In this document: one piece after another, positions 32,660 to 45,429 of the stretch | Numbering within the stretch: the first letter of the stretch is position 1 | Layout of the letters: every line of letters begins with the position of its first letter | DNA from: Pisaster brevispinus | Taxonomy: Eukaryota > Echinodermata > Asteroidea > Forcipulatida > Asteriidae | Assembly: GCA_023634235.1 (NCBI GenBank) | Contig: JAMKCF010000016.1 | Location: 4,211,001-4,275,000 of the forward strand | Direction: 5' to 3' | Length of the DNA: 64,000 bases | Notes under the pieces: model-generated | What the model was told of the DNA's origin: nothing | The model's input: only the letters and a program-made list of their open reading frames with translations | Database searches by the model: none | Program-made: the position numbers and the translations under genes

Positions 32660-33980
32660 GTTTCACTTTTCTGCAGAAACATTTAGTGACGTCATGATGA
32701 CGTAATTTTGTATTTTATTATTTGTTTTGCTTTGCTTTTTCCCCATCACGCTTACACTCTCCCAAACCGAACACCTATAATTTGTCATTAGACAAACTCT
32801 AAATGCCTTGTTTCTCTTTGGTTCTAGTCCCTTCAATTCATTTTTCAAAGGCATCCGTCAGTAAACTATACCTCACAAGTCAAGCCCCATCCACTTCTGC
32901 TGTTTCTATTTACTAGACTGTGCAAGTCTTGTCAGTTTTCAAACTTCAGGGACCATGCCGGTCCCAGCCATAACATTGAGTTTATCGTCTTGATATTCCT
33001 GTTCTATAAAATGGTTAATTTTAGCGTCGTTTGTGGTTGTAAAAACTACATCATATTGTTGGAAAAGCAACATTTCGCCATGGGAACTAAAAAAGGGAAA
33101 TACATTTGACAAACCTAATTAGTTTTAACAACTGCTTCCGGTTACTTGTAAACAATCAATATTTTTTACCAACTGATGTTTATGTTATTACTAAATCTAT
33201 GTAATGGATATACAGACTCGGGCGTGGTTGGCCAAAGGGGTTTCAAAAAAAAATTCAGTGTCATTGAAGCAAAACATTTTTAAGAATTGAGTACAAATTA
33301 AATTTTAGAAAGAAACGTTTATTTCACTTGGGAATAAAATGCATTCGTCCGATTTGTTTTCTCACCTTTGAAATGTTAAAAATGTACACATATTATAACT
33401 TTCAGCATTCCTCACCATTCGTTTATTCATTCTAGCACCTTATTATTTAAAACCTTCTCCATCCATCGGATTATTAGATTCTTCCCAAGTCCCGAATCCC
33501 GCAGTCTCTTAACGTTCAACAAGAATATACAACAAAACACTTAATAATGCATACTTGTATGGTGGCCATGAAGGGACATCGCATATCTCAAATGTCTTTG
33601 CAAAAATCTTTGCAAATATTTGCGATGTTTGCAAATATGTTCGCAAATATCATTGCATAATTTGTCGCAAACTTTGTTGCATAGTTTGTATATTTGTGCC
33701 GGATAAAATGTTCAAGAGTCTAATGGGTCTTCAAGTTGTTTGGGTTTCAGCCTTCATTCCATTAACATGTACACACGGGTGGGTAGTCGGTGCAGTTTGG
33801 GTATGATTTATTACTCTTATGCTCTTTCCGCACGCGTGTATAAATATTACATGGAGGTAGAATATGTAGGCATCCGTCTAATAGCGCCCTCTTTTGACTC
33901 AACCTCCTTAGCCCATTTTACATGACACCGGCACACACTAACTAAACACTACCAGATATCAAAGACTACCAAGTAAAGCC
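32660..33980. other. No gene recognised
   Basis: Contains a 'TTTGCAAATATT' microrepeat at 33590-33680 and a short stretch (33865-33925) with 'ATAGCGCCCTCT' that resembles 62190-62225. Nothing coding is supported. Confidence 0.45.
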
Positions 33981-33989
33981 CAAGTAATT

Positions 33990-34760
33990 GCGGTCTCCCT
34001 ATTCTATCATTATCTTTGGTCGGGATGCCAGTCACAACCCACGGATGTCATGATCAGGATCCGAACTCACACGTTGATCAATTAGCTTAATTTCATCATT
34101 TAATTGACTTAGTTATAAAGACACGAATAATTAATTAGCCAATCTTGAGACCACCATAACTCAAAAAGTATAGGTCTGATCTTCAAAATGTTTTTGTTTA
34201 TATACCTGTGGGATAATGTATAACCTTTTTGTAGGCTTAAAACGCTGGACGATGTCCCCAATACATCACTCAATGCGAATTGTGTATGTGTGTATAAAAA
34301 CCAAATCCCTAAAAAGTGCTAGACAATAGACGTTTAAGCAATTCATACTTGCAAGTTTCACAGATACATTGACAAAACGTGTAATGAAAGTTAACAGCCA
34401 CGAATTGCCACATGACTGCCCGCAACTGCTCGCAATGGTTGGTTCAGATACAATGTATGCACTACAATAAACTTCGAAGTATAGACACTATCGTGTACAT
34501 TTAAGCAGTAAATACAAAAGTACCTTTGAAAGTTGACAGATACATTGCCAAAAAGTGCAAAGAAAGTTAACAGCCATGAATTGTCGCTTGATTGCTTGCA
34601 ATGGTTTATTCTGATACAATGTATGCACTACAATAAACTTCGAAGTCTGTGTATACAGTAAATAGATTTAGTACTTTTCAAAGTTTCATAGACACATTGA
34701 CAAAATGTGTAATAAATATTTACAACCATGAATTGTCGCGTGACCGCTTAAACAGTTTTA
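33990..34760 (+). repeat. Left arm of an inverted duplication (partner 52310-54640) with SINE body
   Basis: 33990-34080 is SINE body in reverse orientation ('gcggtctccctatt', 'ttggtcgggatgccagtc'), matched on the other strand by 52314-52390. 34120-34760, with three internal repeats of 'CTACAATAAACTTCGAAGT', is the reverse complement of about 53800-54630. Confidence 0.65.
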
Positions 34761-34799
34761 AGTCAAGGATCAATAGATTCAAGTTACTTTCTCAACCAA

Positions 34800-36380
34800 A
34801 GAGTATACAATAAGCTCCTCTTTTTTTCAAAGACCAAGCACCGGGATCTTATTTATTTTGAATTTTTTCAGAACGTTCAACAATCATGATTGTATGCCTA
34901 CTTTGTTTAAAGGTCTGAACAAGTTTGATTGAAAGTGTTCTTGTAATATGGCGCAAAGTATAAATCATGAAGAATTGATAGTCGAATTAACCCTTTAATG
35001 TGTTTAATCCCTGAGTATACGCAAGTGTTGATTAGGTGGTACTGACTGTTCCACACAATCCAACATACATTAAAAATGTTTTCTGTGCATTTACATTGAT
35101 GTTTTATATATAAATGACTTATTTTGCTGCGATTCTAGTGTCTATGATTGTTTTGGCCTTTTTATTATTTTTTTTTAAATAATTTTGTCAACTTTTGAAA
35201 GGGTTAGATCTTGGGAGGTCTGTATTTGACATGGGATATTTATGTGCTAAGTACATGAGTGCAAATAGTTTTCTGCCCTTAAAAAAAATCTGGGACCTGA
35301 CACCTCCCCCACCCCTTAGATATGGGGAATGGTCTTGCCTTGGATGTCAGGGAATTTGAGTCCCGCAGGTCATAACACTTTGGAGATTATGCTAATTTTA
35401 TCAATGTGTGGAGCACATCTGTCCACCTTCCTCTCCAAAAAGGGTTTAAAAGAAGGGAAAAAAAGAGATTTTACTTAAAGCATTTGCTCAGGTGTAAAAA
35501 CAGGCTCTTGGTCCGCTTTTTGATATTAAGTGTTGTTTGTTTTATAACATTTTCTTCACTTCCTCACTTTTGCCACTGAAGTTTTTAAGGCAGCAATGTT
35601 GTGCCACTATTGTTTTTACTTGACATTGTAATTGCACACACTGCCTTTGCTGATATTTTATTTTACAAACCCTTAAAGTTATGTTGTATATTAATAACAA
35701 ATTTATTGTAGTTCAGCTGGTCCTTGTAGTTCAACTGGTTAAGTTTGTTAACTAACTTCAACAGTAAAGCTTGCCTTCCAGTGTGTACTATTGTAACTGT
35801 AGATTGGGATCGAGGGAAGATCGAATTATCAACAGGAAACTTGTATTTTCAAATAATGTTTTAAAATGGGTTTCACTGAATTAATGTATAAATATGGTGA
35901 TTTCCTGTATACAGAAGCACATTTAAGGTGTAGGGTTTGGCACAACATTATTGTGGCCATTTACACACCATTCCAAGCAACTTTCAAGGATGAACAAGAT
36001 TAGGAAATGGACGGTGCTTATTTCCAGCCATTTCCGAAGGAATGTATAACAAGGCATTTTCAATCAGCTATATACAAAAGGATTGGTGCAGAAAAGAAAC
36101 GATTTTCAGCCATTTCCAAGGTGTTTTAAAGGGGCACACCGGCTTCGTTGGGCTATTTGGGATACAAAATAAGCTAAAATATGACTCCAAATGTCTCCCA
36201 GGAATGGAAAAGAACGGTTCCTAAAAGAAACCATCAAATTTTGCCGTTTTCGAGTAAAAAAAAAAAAAAACGAAGGTCACGTGATTTATCCGAACGAAAA
36301 AAGTGGTTCAGATAAATCACTAGATCTTGGGAGTAAGTTTTACTTCCATCCGTATAAAAGTAAATTACTGAACCAAATTA
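34800..36380. other. No gene recognised
   Basis: AT-rich sequence with short ORFs only. A repeated phrase 'cagccatttccaag' occurs near 36025 and 36108. Confidence 0.45.
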
Positions 36381-36381
36381 T

Positions 36382-36622
<241 letters not shown>

Positions 36623-36735
36623 ATTTTTTTTACAATTATTCATGAGTATTTGACAGAAAAGACTATGTATTCAGATTACTTATACAATTTGTAAATAATG
36701 ATGAAACGTCGAACGTAAGATTCGCATTCAGAGAG

Positions 36736-37498
36736 TCCGCCCATTGTGTCCTACAAACCATTGTGTCCGCCCCATTGTGTCCTACAAACCATTGTGTCCG
36801 TAGAACCATTGTGTCCGTAGAACCATTGTGTCCGTAAAACCATTGTGTCCGCCCCATTATGTCGGTAAAACCATTGTGTCCGTAAAACCATTGTGTCCGC
36901 CCCATTATGTCGGTAAAACCATTATGTCCACCTTGTTGGGTCCTACAACCATTGTGTTCTTAGAACCATTATGTCCGCCCCATTGTGTCCGATGAACTGT
37001 TATGTCCAACTCTTTATGTTGTTTAAGAGAGGCAATGCCGTTGGGATTTCTACAAGACAAATCAAGATATTTATCATATTTCCCCAAAAGACCCTTTATG
37101 TTATTCAGTGTAGGCCAATTTATTCACAATCCCATGTAACACAAGTTGGGTTTCAGAATTTACCCTTTTTTGCAAAATATAAATTTAAAATAACCTTTCA
37201 TCTTTCACATGTTCATTATTCAAAAAGGTATGTATTCAGTAATTTCTTCTGTGGAAAGGAAAATGTATTCAGCCTACATGTAAGTATTTAGTGTAACACT
37301 GCTAGGTATTACTTCATAGTCGGTGTAGCTGTAGTTCGTCGGACATATAGTTCGTCGGACATATTGGGGCGGACACAATGGTTTTACGGACACAATGGGG
37401 GACACAATAGTTTTACGGACACAATGGGGCGGACACAATGGTTCAAAAATTAAGTCGGGCATTATGGTCCACGTAGGACATATTGGTGTGCAACGTCC
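36736..37498. mobile_element. Foldback-like element with terminal inverted repeats made of tandem repeats
   Basis: 36736-36990 is a chain of 'CCATTGTGTCCG' units with variable spacers (CCC, TAGAA, TAAAA). 37339-37498 carries the same units inverted ('CGGACACAATGG'). About 350 bp of unrelated sequence lies between. Long inverted repeats made of short tandem units are the hallmark of foldback/TU elements first described in sea urchins. Confidence 0.65.
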
Positions 37499-37617
37499 GT
37501 GCAACCGAATCGTGTTTTATGGCGCACCAGCGTTGGAGTTAGCGGAACTTAAACCACGGGGCATATCCCGTACAGCTGGTGCCGTGTCTCTTGGGGAAAG
37601 AGAGGCGAACCCTGGGG

Positions 37618-38640
37618 CATGAACTCCCCAGCTTGCCGGTCTAGCCATGAGTTTGGAAGCTTGTCTGAGGGGTAGGGAGCCAGACCAACAATCACGGATT
37701 TTTCTACGAGGGTTTAAGTATGTACCCCTAGCTATAATTGTCTAACTATTGTAAAGTGTTGCCTGCGCTACACACACGGCACGACGACGGGGATTGTTTA
37801 TCCCATACAGCTGGTCTACTTTTGTGGTCGTGGTGCTGTTTTTGCTGGCTTTCCTTTTTGATTTATCGTGTTGTTGTTTTTTTTTTACTTTCGTTGGACC
37901 ACATTTTTGTGTGTTTTTCCTTGCGATGTTTTTTGTACCGATCCTTGGATTTCAAAGAAACGTTCTCCATTGCAGGTAGGTTCGTCCAGTTCGTCGTACA
38001 CTTAATACAGGTTGGAGTGGGTTTTCGCGGTCGTAGCCAATAACTGTTTCAATTGCAAGTTCAACCGAAACAGTTATTTGTTACGACCGCGATCGGACCT
38101 CGACTAGGACTGACGTCCATTTATGTCTGTTTTGTTTTGCTCATGTGGCTCACATGACCTAATTACAACGGATGACCCCCTTCCTCCCACAAGATTGGGA
38201 GTCGTCTGACACACTGGAACCTTTGTACTGATGCTGTGGGTTCCATTGGCTTTTTGGCGCATTTTTTAGAGGGGAGTGGCTGCAGGGACGCTGGCCTTCG
38301 AACTTTGCGTCTCAACCATCCATTGCATTGTTAGAGCTTTTGTTGCATGGTTACTACACTTTGCTGGGGGCCTAACCTAACCACAAGGTAATATTTCGTT
38401 CTGACAATATCTCAGTAGTACACATGGTCAACAGTCTGTCTTTGCACTGCCCAAAGGCTATATTCGTTTACTTGTTTTAGAATGCTTGAGTTTCAATGTT
38501 GTTTTCAAAGCGGTCAACATTCCAGGCGTAAATAATGGTATCGCCGACGCTCTTTCTCGTTTTCAGATGCAGCGCTTCTTTACCCTGGCCCCTCAGGCAG
38601 ATCTAGCCAGTACGCCCTTGCCGACCCTTCCAAAGTTTAT
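37618..38640 (+). pseudogene. DIRS/Ngaro-like relic: RT start and RNase H fragments
   Basis: 37640-37725 reads AMSLEACLRGREPDQQ...FLRGF, like the first RT block of Ngaro elements. 38221-38350 reads CTDAVGSIGF then, after a frameshift, EWLQGRWPSNFASQPS, an RNase H core. 38400-38560 gives FRSDN and VNIPGVNNGIADALSRFQM, the RNase H end. The RT catalytic core is missing. Confidence 0.6.
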
Positions 38641-38850
38641 TTGTTTGTTTGTTTGTTTGTTGGGGTGTTGGTGTTTGTTTATTTGCTTGTTTGTTGGGGT
38701 GTTGGGGTGTTTGTTTGTTTGTTTGTTTGTTGGGGTGTTGGGGCGTTTGTTTGTTTGTTTGTTTATAACATTGTGTATTTGTTTGTTTGTTTGTTTTTTG
38801 TTTTGCTAGTGTGTGTGCGTGTTGTCTGTCTGTCTGTCTCTCGGGCTGTC
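38640..38850 (+). repeat. (TTTG)n followed by (TGTC)n
   Basis: TTTG units with TTGGGGTG breaks, then 'CTGTCTGTCTGTCT'. Related to the 3' flank repeats of copies A and B. Confidence 0.85.
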
Positions 38851-39594
38851 GGGCTGTCTGTCTGGGCATAGGAGACAAACATTGTATGGTAAATTTTAGT
38901 CAGGAACTGTACAATGTTTTTAACAAGAAAGGCTAAATAAAAGAGTTCCAGAGAAAACACATGGGGAAAGCCCACAATGTCGCTCTAGCAAAGATGTCTG
39001 TCGTCATCGCCTAGTATCACAAAGATGGGTTTCGAACCCACATTCTGCTTCAGAAAAAAAAATAGTTGCGTAAAATTACAAAGACATGTTGCATTCGGAA
39101 TAGGCGCTTGAAGCTTTTGCAAGCGATTGTTTTGAAATGAACATGTTTTGCAAGTAAAAAATAACGACTAACACAAATATACCTTGAAATTGAAAGCGAT
39201 TAAGTTTGAAGGAAAACTAAACCTTACTTATGTGATATTTTTTTTTAAGTTTTCTTTCAAAACATCTTTCCAACCATTTATAGCCAAAATCATTTAATCA
39301 AACTTTTCCAGGATAATTTGCGGATATGCTTCTCTTCAGTTGGTTATTCAACCCGCATTATATCCACAAGCAGTTCGATTGTATTGTGGATATCTTTAGG
39401 TTGGCTTCATTAAAAACCCACTCTAATAAAACATGCGAGGAAGTATAGATCTGACCATACCAGCCTGGCCGCCATAAATTGCTCCTTGCTTTGTGCAATT
39501 GCCAATTTTATCCTCTGACGAAGCGCGAATTAGTTAACACTGGCCAAATCAATCAAGCCAATATGTAGAATTGTTATTGAGGGTAACCCACACC

Positions 39595-39860
39595 TCATCT
39601 GGTCAAGCAACTGTGGTAAATCGTGAAGCTGTGACCCAAATTGTACCTTGCCATTGAACTTATGCGGGGACTGCCATCGCACAGGTTGCCCAACTCACCA
39701 GAGAGTCGCCCGGAATCCACACCTCTGCTGGACCTATTAGAAAACAAACTTGATCTTATTTCCCTGAAAACCTGGACATGGAAATTACCTAACTTATAAC
39801 GTAAAAAAGCACCAGAGCTCCAACGACCTATGCGTTTGATGGCGTAAATGGGGACCCCCC
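39595..39860 (-). pseudogene. Tyrosine-recombinase C-terminal relic (DIRS/Ngaro-like)
   Basis: The minus frame contains IKRIGRWSSGAFLRY, matching the box around the catalytic tyrosine of YR retrotransposons (compare IKSMGRWKSGAFESY at about 47320). The upstream catalytic boxes are absent. It abuts an A/T homopolymer at 39862-39889. Confidence 0.5.
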
Positions 39861-40619
39861 GAAAAAAAAAAAAAAAAAAAAAAAAAAACACCCCAACACC
39901 CCAACAAACAAACACAAACCAACTCATAATCAATAGACTTAGAGCCTAAGTTCATTTGTTCATAATTAATTTTGGTTATTTTATTTGCACTCAACCAAGG
40001 TAACAAAAAGAGAAACAAAAACTAAAATTCTGTGTCGATGGATTGTCTAATACAGTGGAATTGAACAAGTTTGAAGTGAGCTGAACCCTCTTTGTTTTGT
40101 TCTCCTGTTCTTAAGACAGGTGATGAAATGAGACTTTATAAAGTTTCACTTGGGTTGTGCATTTTCTATGCAGTGTAAAAATCCTGAAATTGTTCAAGGC
40201 CAACGTAAAAACAGGGTTCAGTGACCCGATAATAACCTTGGTCAAGGGGGAAGGTTCGACCTTCTTATAATAAATTTAAGACAGTCTGTTGTTGATCGCA
40301 GTCGAATCATACCGGATTGCATAATGTAATCTGTTTAACTTCCTGCAATTTCGTTCTTTATTTAAACAGAGTAAGTGCTTACTGTAACACATTCCCAATG
40401 TGTTCACACAAATGCCTAGTAATACTTATACTTGGTTCTCCTAAAACAAAGCAAAACAGTACCAATGCTTAGGTTTCTTAGCAATTCAGTTTTTGGTTGA
40501 AAACCATAAATTGATCTTCCATGTATTATGCAGTTCCTGGCGAAATGGTAGTCCATTGTTTTTGAGCATTACAAAGTATGTGGCTTTAGTTATAAAGTAA
40601 GGCATTATGTTATGTTAAG

Positions 40620-41509
40620 TTATCTCTTGTAGTCATGGCAGGTGATGGCGCGATTGGGGTGACCATCTGGCAGCCGTTTATCACAGATGCAACTTTGGCC
40701 AAATACGTCGCAAACTGGATTTGTGGGAAAAAAAAGGTAAATCAGAAATAGTTCATTAGCTTAGCAATTTAACATCAAAAATGGCTTAATCTTAAGAGGG
40801 AAGAGTTTAGTTATCCCACAGGAATTTAGCACGTTTTCAATACTGAGACTGTTATTATTAAAAGGTAAATAATTCCAAAACACAAACGTCACTTCATGAA
40901 AATGAAGACACAAAAAGGGAAAAAAAAAGTTTTGCCCGCCTAGCGCTGTGTACAAACAACTTAGATATATTGCGTTGAAATACTAAAATTCCTTCGAGAA
41001 AATGCAAAATGTCATACAATCGTGCCTGAACTGCGCTGTGGGGTTTGCGTATAGAGCTCGGTCATTTCGAGGAAATATAAATGGTAAATCCAGTGGTACT
41101 TCGTTCATACTAGTTATTTTCTTACGAAAGTATGACATACAAAACATCGAGACTTGCTAAAAATAGTTACAGTCATGAGTGTAATTATAATTTGCATAGA
41201 AACCTAATCGCAAAATGTTGTGATTTTACTTCTTGGTACGAGCGAGGAATTGTGTCATTGTTCATTGTTAACCCAATACATTCTCAGAATTTATGGAAAT
41301 TGAACCCCTAATAAGATCAGGTGTGCCCATTATCTATCTATCGGTAAGTGTTACTTACTTTCTTGGTTTTTACGTTTGTATCTCCCTCGCAATATTTGTC
41401 TCTTCACAAACTCCGTTAGGTCATCGAAAGTGTAGTCCTCCTCCACGGCCAGGACAAATGTGGTCAGAACGGCCAGAGCCATGACAGCCAGAAAAATCTT
41501 TGAAGTCAT
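40620..41509 (-). CDS. Secreted cationic four-cysteine peptide precursor, copy C
   Basis: Two coding exons join in phase 1 to give 81 residues: 41509-41359 (151 nt) and 40714-40620 (95 nt with TAA). The exon 2 acceptor TTTCTCAG ends at 41526, donor GTAAGT starts at 41358, and the exon 3 acceptor ATCCAG ends at 40715. The signal peptide differs from copies A and B by one residue (MTSK rather than MVSK). The propeptide VEEDYTFDDLTEFV ends in KR. The mature N-terminus (QILRGRYKRKNQE) is unrelated to copies A and B. The cysteine spacing C-x6-C-x-C-x14-C is identical, with CDKRL shared between B and C. AATAAA is at 40362-40357. Exon 1 lies near 49850-49787, so intron 1 is about 8.3 kb and holds an Ngaro-like element. 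No defect is visible; this copy looks functional. Confidence 0.78.
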
Positions 41510-41598
41510 TTTTGAGTTTTGTTTTCTGAGAAAAAAAAAACTCAAAGTAATTGAGTATTAATTGTATAATATAGACAAAGAGAACATGCATTGTTGCT

Positions 41599-41842
<244 letters not shown>

Positions 41843-42204
41843 TACAAATTTCACAAAAACCCTAGCTACGTTGTATTTTTCTCTCTCTTGCAAAATCAGG
41901 AAAAACAATTTAAATCCCATTTCCAACTATACGTCTGCATGCTTTGTTTCCAGTTTCAATTTAGCTGCGAAATTTTGAGTAACATTTCGTTTTCTATTGC
42001 TCAAAGCGCATGAGTATCAAAAACAATTTGTGAATAAAGGTGCTCTCCAGAAACAAAGTTTATACCATTTAGCAAGTTAATGTTATCAGAAAACATCAAC
42101 AGATGTTAAGAAAGGAGAGACAGAGACTGGGCTCATCAGCCTACTCCTCGACAGTTACAGAAAACTTACATGTTAAGACCATCGTTGGTTTGTAAATGTT
42201 TTTA

Positions 42205-42600
42205 TTTTCACACCCAAACACACATACAAGTGTGTAAACACCTCCAATCGGGGACCTCCTATTGTCCCTCTTTTGTTTGGACTTTAACTTTTTGGCAACA
42301 GCTCCCATTGGTTTTGTACACAATTTCCAACTGGGGACCTTTACCCAACCGGGGACCCTATTGTCCTCTTTTGTTATAGGTCCCCGGTTTGAATGTGAAA
42401 ACAAACTCACACACCCACACATACCGATAGTGGCTTGTGGGGTCCTGCTAATGTTGTTCTATTATTCCGTTTTCTAAAGAATTCTCCTGTGGGGTCCAGG
42501 TTCAACAAAGAATTATCTTGTGGGGTCCATTGTTCAGTTGTGTTTTGGACCCCACAAGGACCGGTGGGTGTGCTAACCCTTAATTGTAAATCCCGCAAAT
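42205..42600. repeat. Dispersed 'GGACCCCACAAG' hairpin repeat, copy 1
   Basis: Contains 'CCAATCGGGGACCTCC', 'GGGGACCCTATTGTCC' and a perfect 13-bp inverted repeat CTTGTGGGGTCCA (42517-42529) / TGGACCCCACAAG (42546-42558). Near-identical blocks lie at 50404-50575 and partly at 51530-51680 and 51900-52200. Confidence 0.6.
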
Positions 42601-43170
42601 CGATCACTTCTCTTTGTTCTCAAATTACTTGGACTTAGTTTTAATTTTTTTGACGTCTTCATTATTATTATTATTGTTTTTTTTTACACCAAAGAGAAGT
42701 GAGGACGTCATCATTCTGTCAAACAACCGGATCCCATTTGTCAAAACTCAATGGTTTCAACGGGTAGACATGCTCACACACACAGCAAAAAATATGTGCA
42801 TTTTTTTCTCGCACTAAATTCATCAAATTATATTTAAATACCTCAATCAATATTCAAAGGTGCTGTTGTGGCCTGCAGAAGCTGCTTCCTTAATTTTGAC
42901 TGCAAGTATTTCTCGAAAAAAATAAGTACTTTTATTACCTTTATAAATGATGAGTATTCAAATTAACAAATCTTGTATTTACAGCAAAAGCTTAAAATGT
43001 TTACGAAGTACCAGTCTGTCTACGACCATACACTGGACGTGAACTCTCTGTCCTTAACTGAACTAAACTCAACAATATTAATTTTGTGTTTTTTTACTCT
43101 ACACCGATGTGTGTTAGCACTGTATACTCAGTACTTTCCCGAGTTCTGTGAAAAAAACACAGGCATATTA

Positions 43171-43238
43171 CTCGGGTGGGATTCGAACCCACGACCTTGG
43201 CAATTCTAGAGCAGTGCCATACCAGTTAGACCACCGAG
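43171..43238 (-). repeat. tRNA-like SINE head of a second family
   Basis: On the minus strand: CTCGGTGGTCTAACTGGTA (A box) and GTGGGTTCGAATCCCACC (T arm, perfect stem), with acceptor CTCGG/CCGAG. It lacks a normal anticodon loop and occurs within repeat sequence continuing to about 43280. Confidence 0.6.
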
Positions 43239-43818
43239 ATTGCCCGGTAGCTAGAGGCAGTTCGAATCCAATATTTTACTAGATACTAGTATTATTTAAC
43301 ATTTTAATGAGAACAAGTTAATTTTTATTTTGTATATATTTTTTATATATTTTTTTTTCTTCAAATTTACAGCTTAAACATTTCATTATAGTCGGAAAAT
43401 TGATTTCGAAACAGGAATAAGCAACACATTTTTCTTTTTACCGTTTTCTCTTCCAAATTTAAAAGAAACATGCTCCAGATTTTACGAATCAATCATTTTT
43501 TCTAGGCTAATAAAATAAACAATAGGGTTTAATGCGTAACGCAGTAAACCGAGTTAACACTGGGAAATATGCATATTCATGTTACAGTCGGGGCTAAGCA
43601 ATTGTGATCGTCAGGGTGCATTCAGACGTGTTTCCATTGTTCTTTTCAACCAACCAAAGCAAGGCATTTTGGGGAAAGGGTGCTCGTCTTTCTAGGAAAC
43701 GTCTTTGACTATTCTGCCACCAAGGAGTTAAGTTAGATTGTAGTTTCGCAAAATTTCTTTAGTGTCCAGTCTAATGGCGCGGTCTTGAGGCGGGAATCGG
43801 AGGCGGGGTACGGGGCAT

Positions 43819-45418
43819 GGCGGACAAGGAGTCCGCGGAAACTTAGCGACGGTGTCCAAGGCAAAAAGAGGCCGGGGTACGAGCACCAGCAGTGAGGGAC
43901 GGACCAGAGCCCAGGCGAACGCCAGGGCAGCACTGAGCTCTGCAAACTCCGTCACAGTCACAGCAGACGTCCACACACCACCCCGCAGTCAGGGCGGCAC
44001 CCATCATCAGATATCACAGGAGGATCCCGGCGAAGAAATCCAAGTGATACCTGATGATGGGGGCGAAGATGGTGCTGCTACAGTGAGTGGTGAAGCCGAT
44101 TGCTTACTAGCCGGGCCAATCGGTCCATCGGGTGAGTCACTACATTTAGGATTCAATAGACCTAATGCTGGGGCAAGTACAGCCTCAGTAGTAACGCTAG
44201 TAGGTAACACGAGTACCGTGAATACGGAAAGGTTTCAAACACCAAGTGTGTATAAAGGGCCAATAATTGCAAACATCCCACAGATTAATAGTCAAACTAT
44301 GTCACGGCCTTTACATGTAGCTCAGGGTACAATAGGCCAACATTCCCAAAGCATGAGTATAGGGACACGAAGGGACGAACAATCATAATTTGTCTGGCAG
44401 CTTGCCGTTTAATATGAATGTTAGTCAGAGCTTGGGTCAGTCAGGCCAGTCAGGAATAAGTAACCCTAGTAGTTTAGTGTACAACTTGGCAAACTCTAGT
44501 CAATATTCAGGTTATTCCATGCCTAACAGGGATGGGGTATGTGGTAGGTTAGGAGGGACATCATCTTCAATAGGACTGGGTGGTGTCCAACTTTCGAATG
44601 CAGGGTGTAGTACAAATACAGTCGGGAACAGTAGCATGTTGGGGTCAATTAATTGTATAGCAGGCTCTGGAAGCATACGAATGGTGAATAGCATACCGCA
44701 TTTGAGTTGCCATCAACTCCCTTTAATCCCTTGATATATGTTTGTAGCGAATTGGGCGAGGGTCTACCGCTAACCTTAAAAGCTAAGATTATTAATAGCG
44801 AGTATGTGGAATTCGCTGTGATTTAGAGAAGAGCTAGCCTAGTACAAGTAGTGGTCAAGACATGAAATAATTTTCGCTGGTTGTAAACGAGGGGGGCTCT
44901 ATCATGGAAAGATAATAAACAAAAGCGTCCAATTACTTCTATACATACATGGACCTCTGCATTTTTGACATATGCATCAGTGTATTTGCGAGCTCATCCC
45001 CATAGAACACAAGAGTTATTGAAATATTGTCAGATTGTACGCACAGCAGCAGCTCGTCACATAGGGTGGGGATGGCGCACTTATGATCGTCAATTTAGAA
45101 TGAGGCAGCAAATAACACCAGTTCGATCATGAGCCTCAATTGACGGTGAATTATGGGCATTGTATGTCACAGCCCCAGGGGTCAATCAAGCTCTAGGAAC
45201 AAATGTCAGGCCTCCACAGTCCAGTAATTTTCGTGCCCAAAACAACGCATCTATCCAAAAAAGATACGCAATGTCAACCCGGGCAAATCCACAAGCGGGA
45301 CTGCTATGATTTCAACAGCGCAGGCTGTTCCAGAGCGCAGTGTAAAATTGCGCACAAATGTAGTAAGTGCAATGAAACGGGACATGGAGCCCAAAACTGC
45401 AACAAAGAGGGTAATTAG
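43819..45418 (+). pseudogene. Ngaro-like gag remnant with zinc knuckle
   Basis: Pieces in several frames. 43819 ATG (MADKESAET) is cut by a stop, and a shifted frame continues SKAKRGRGTSTSS and a low-complexity acidic/serine region to 44388. 44390-44734 is Ser/Gly/Asn-rich. 44960-45180 gives WTSAFLTYASVYLRAHP, WRTYDRQFRM and DGELWALYV, the conserved gag helix region, with a TGA where Trp is expected. 45290-45410 gives CYDFNSAGCSRAQCKIAH then CSKCNETGHGAQNC, a CCCH-like finger plus a CCHC-like knuckle (C-x2-C-x4-H-x4-C). Confidence 0.65.
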
Positions 45419-45429
45419 TCATAGTGAAT

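Noticed and set aside
36736..37498. CRISPR-like array
   Set aside because: Short repeats are contiguous with very short variable spacers, are mirrored as inverted repeats, and the genome is eukaryotic.
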